The notes below the pieces were generated by a model. That model worked only from the letters and a program-made list of their open reading frames with translations. It had not been told where the DNA came from and ran no database searches. From JBHJHK01 sp050330975 (GTDB lineage Bacteria; Pseudomonadota; Gammaproteobacteria; Competibacterales; Competibacteraceae), in contig JBHJHK010000152.1 in assembly GCA_050330975.1 (NCBI GenBank), forward strand, positions 1 through 6,153: a stretch of 6,153 nt of DNA, read 5' to 3'. Positions 5,995 through 6,153 of this stretch are shown here, piece after piece (the first letter of the stretch is position 1; each line of letters starts with the position of its first letter). A program made the position numbers and the translations under genes.

Positions 5995-6153
5995 CACAGC
6001 TCAACAAGGCGCGAGAGAACGCTATTGAGGAGGGAAAACGAAGAGGAATGATACTGGATCAAGCAATAAGGTTTATATCGCTTATCTGAGGGGTTTCCAG
6101 GGAGAGAGGTGTATGCGCCCGTTATGAAGTCCACAGCAAAGGCTCATCAACAG
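5995..6153. other. Downstream region without a confident gene
   Basis: There is no clear terminator hairpin after the toxin gene. One + strand frame is open from 5970 to a TGA at 6087-6089 and reads like the end of a protein (see findings); within it, ATG 6048 preceded by AAGAGGA could start a 13-residue peptide, MILDQAIRFISLI. Near the edge, GTG 6109 or ATG 6124, preceded by GGGAGAGA (6100-6107), opens a frame that runs off the window. That is too little to call a gene. Confidence 0.4.

Noticed and set aside
6061..6090. Xer dif-like site around ATAAG (6066-6070) and CTTAT (6081-6085)
   Set aside because: The arms are only 5 bases with 10 bases between them, and the rest does not match the 11-6-11 dif arrangement.
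5718..6134. Minus-strand open frame of 138 codons overlapping the toxin's 3' end
   Set aside because: Most of it is antisense to abiEii and the remainder shows no recognisable motif or ribosome site.

Overview
The window holds two unrelated two-gene modules, all on the + strand, separated by a gene-free stretch of about 280 bases. No rRNA, tRNA, CRISPR array or transposase gene is visible. The left module (about 1-4232) is extremely G+C-rich, with proline mostly as CCC, glycine often GGG/GGC and frequent TTG leucine. The right module (about 4485-5994) is visibly less G+C-rich and uses a different codon palette (GAT, CCG, GCG, CGC, ATC). The host is a high-GC, Gram-negative-type bacterium, because exosortase/PEP-CTERM sorting belongs to bacteria with an outer membrane or complex envelope. 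A proteobacterium or a high-GC cyanobacterium would fit, and I cannot decide between them. The right module looks horizontally acquired.

Left module: a 558-residue membrane protein joins an exosortase core (Cys211, Arg256 and His278 as the catalytic triad) to a C-terminal EpsI-like domain. Its stop codon overlaps the GTG start of an 827-residue secreted VIT-VWA protein that ends in a PEP-CTERM-like tail (P795-E-P, hydrophobic segment, Arg816). The simplest reading is a dedicated pair, with the second gene encoding the substrate of the enzyme encoded by the first. The VIT-VWA protein would be exported by its signal peptide, processed at its C-terminus by the exosortase and displayed on or released from the envelope, where its metal-binding VWA domain would bind a partner. 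In-frame minisatellites of 9 or 12 bases occur at four linker or terminal positions in this pair, one of them across the gene overlap.

Junction (4233-4514): an 81-base nested inverted-repeat element (4251-4331) is followed by further hairpins and a T-rich run that could be a terminator. This is also where base composition changes.

Right module: an AbiEi-type antitoxin/repressor and an AbiEii-type nucleotidyltransferase toxin overlap by 8 bases and form a type IV toxin-antitoxin and phage-defence operon. The last 159 bases (5995-6153) hold no confident gene, only a short open reading stretch that may be the tail of a broken gene and a possible gene start running off the end.
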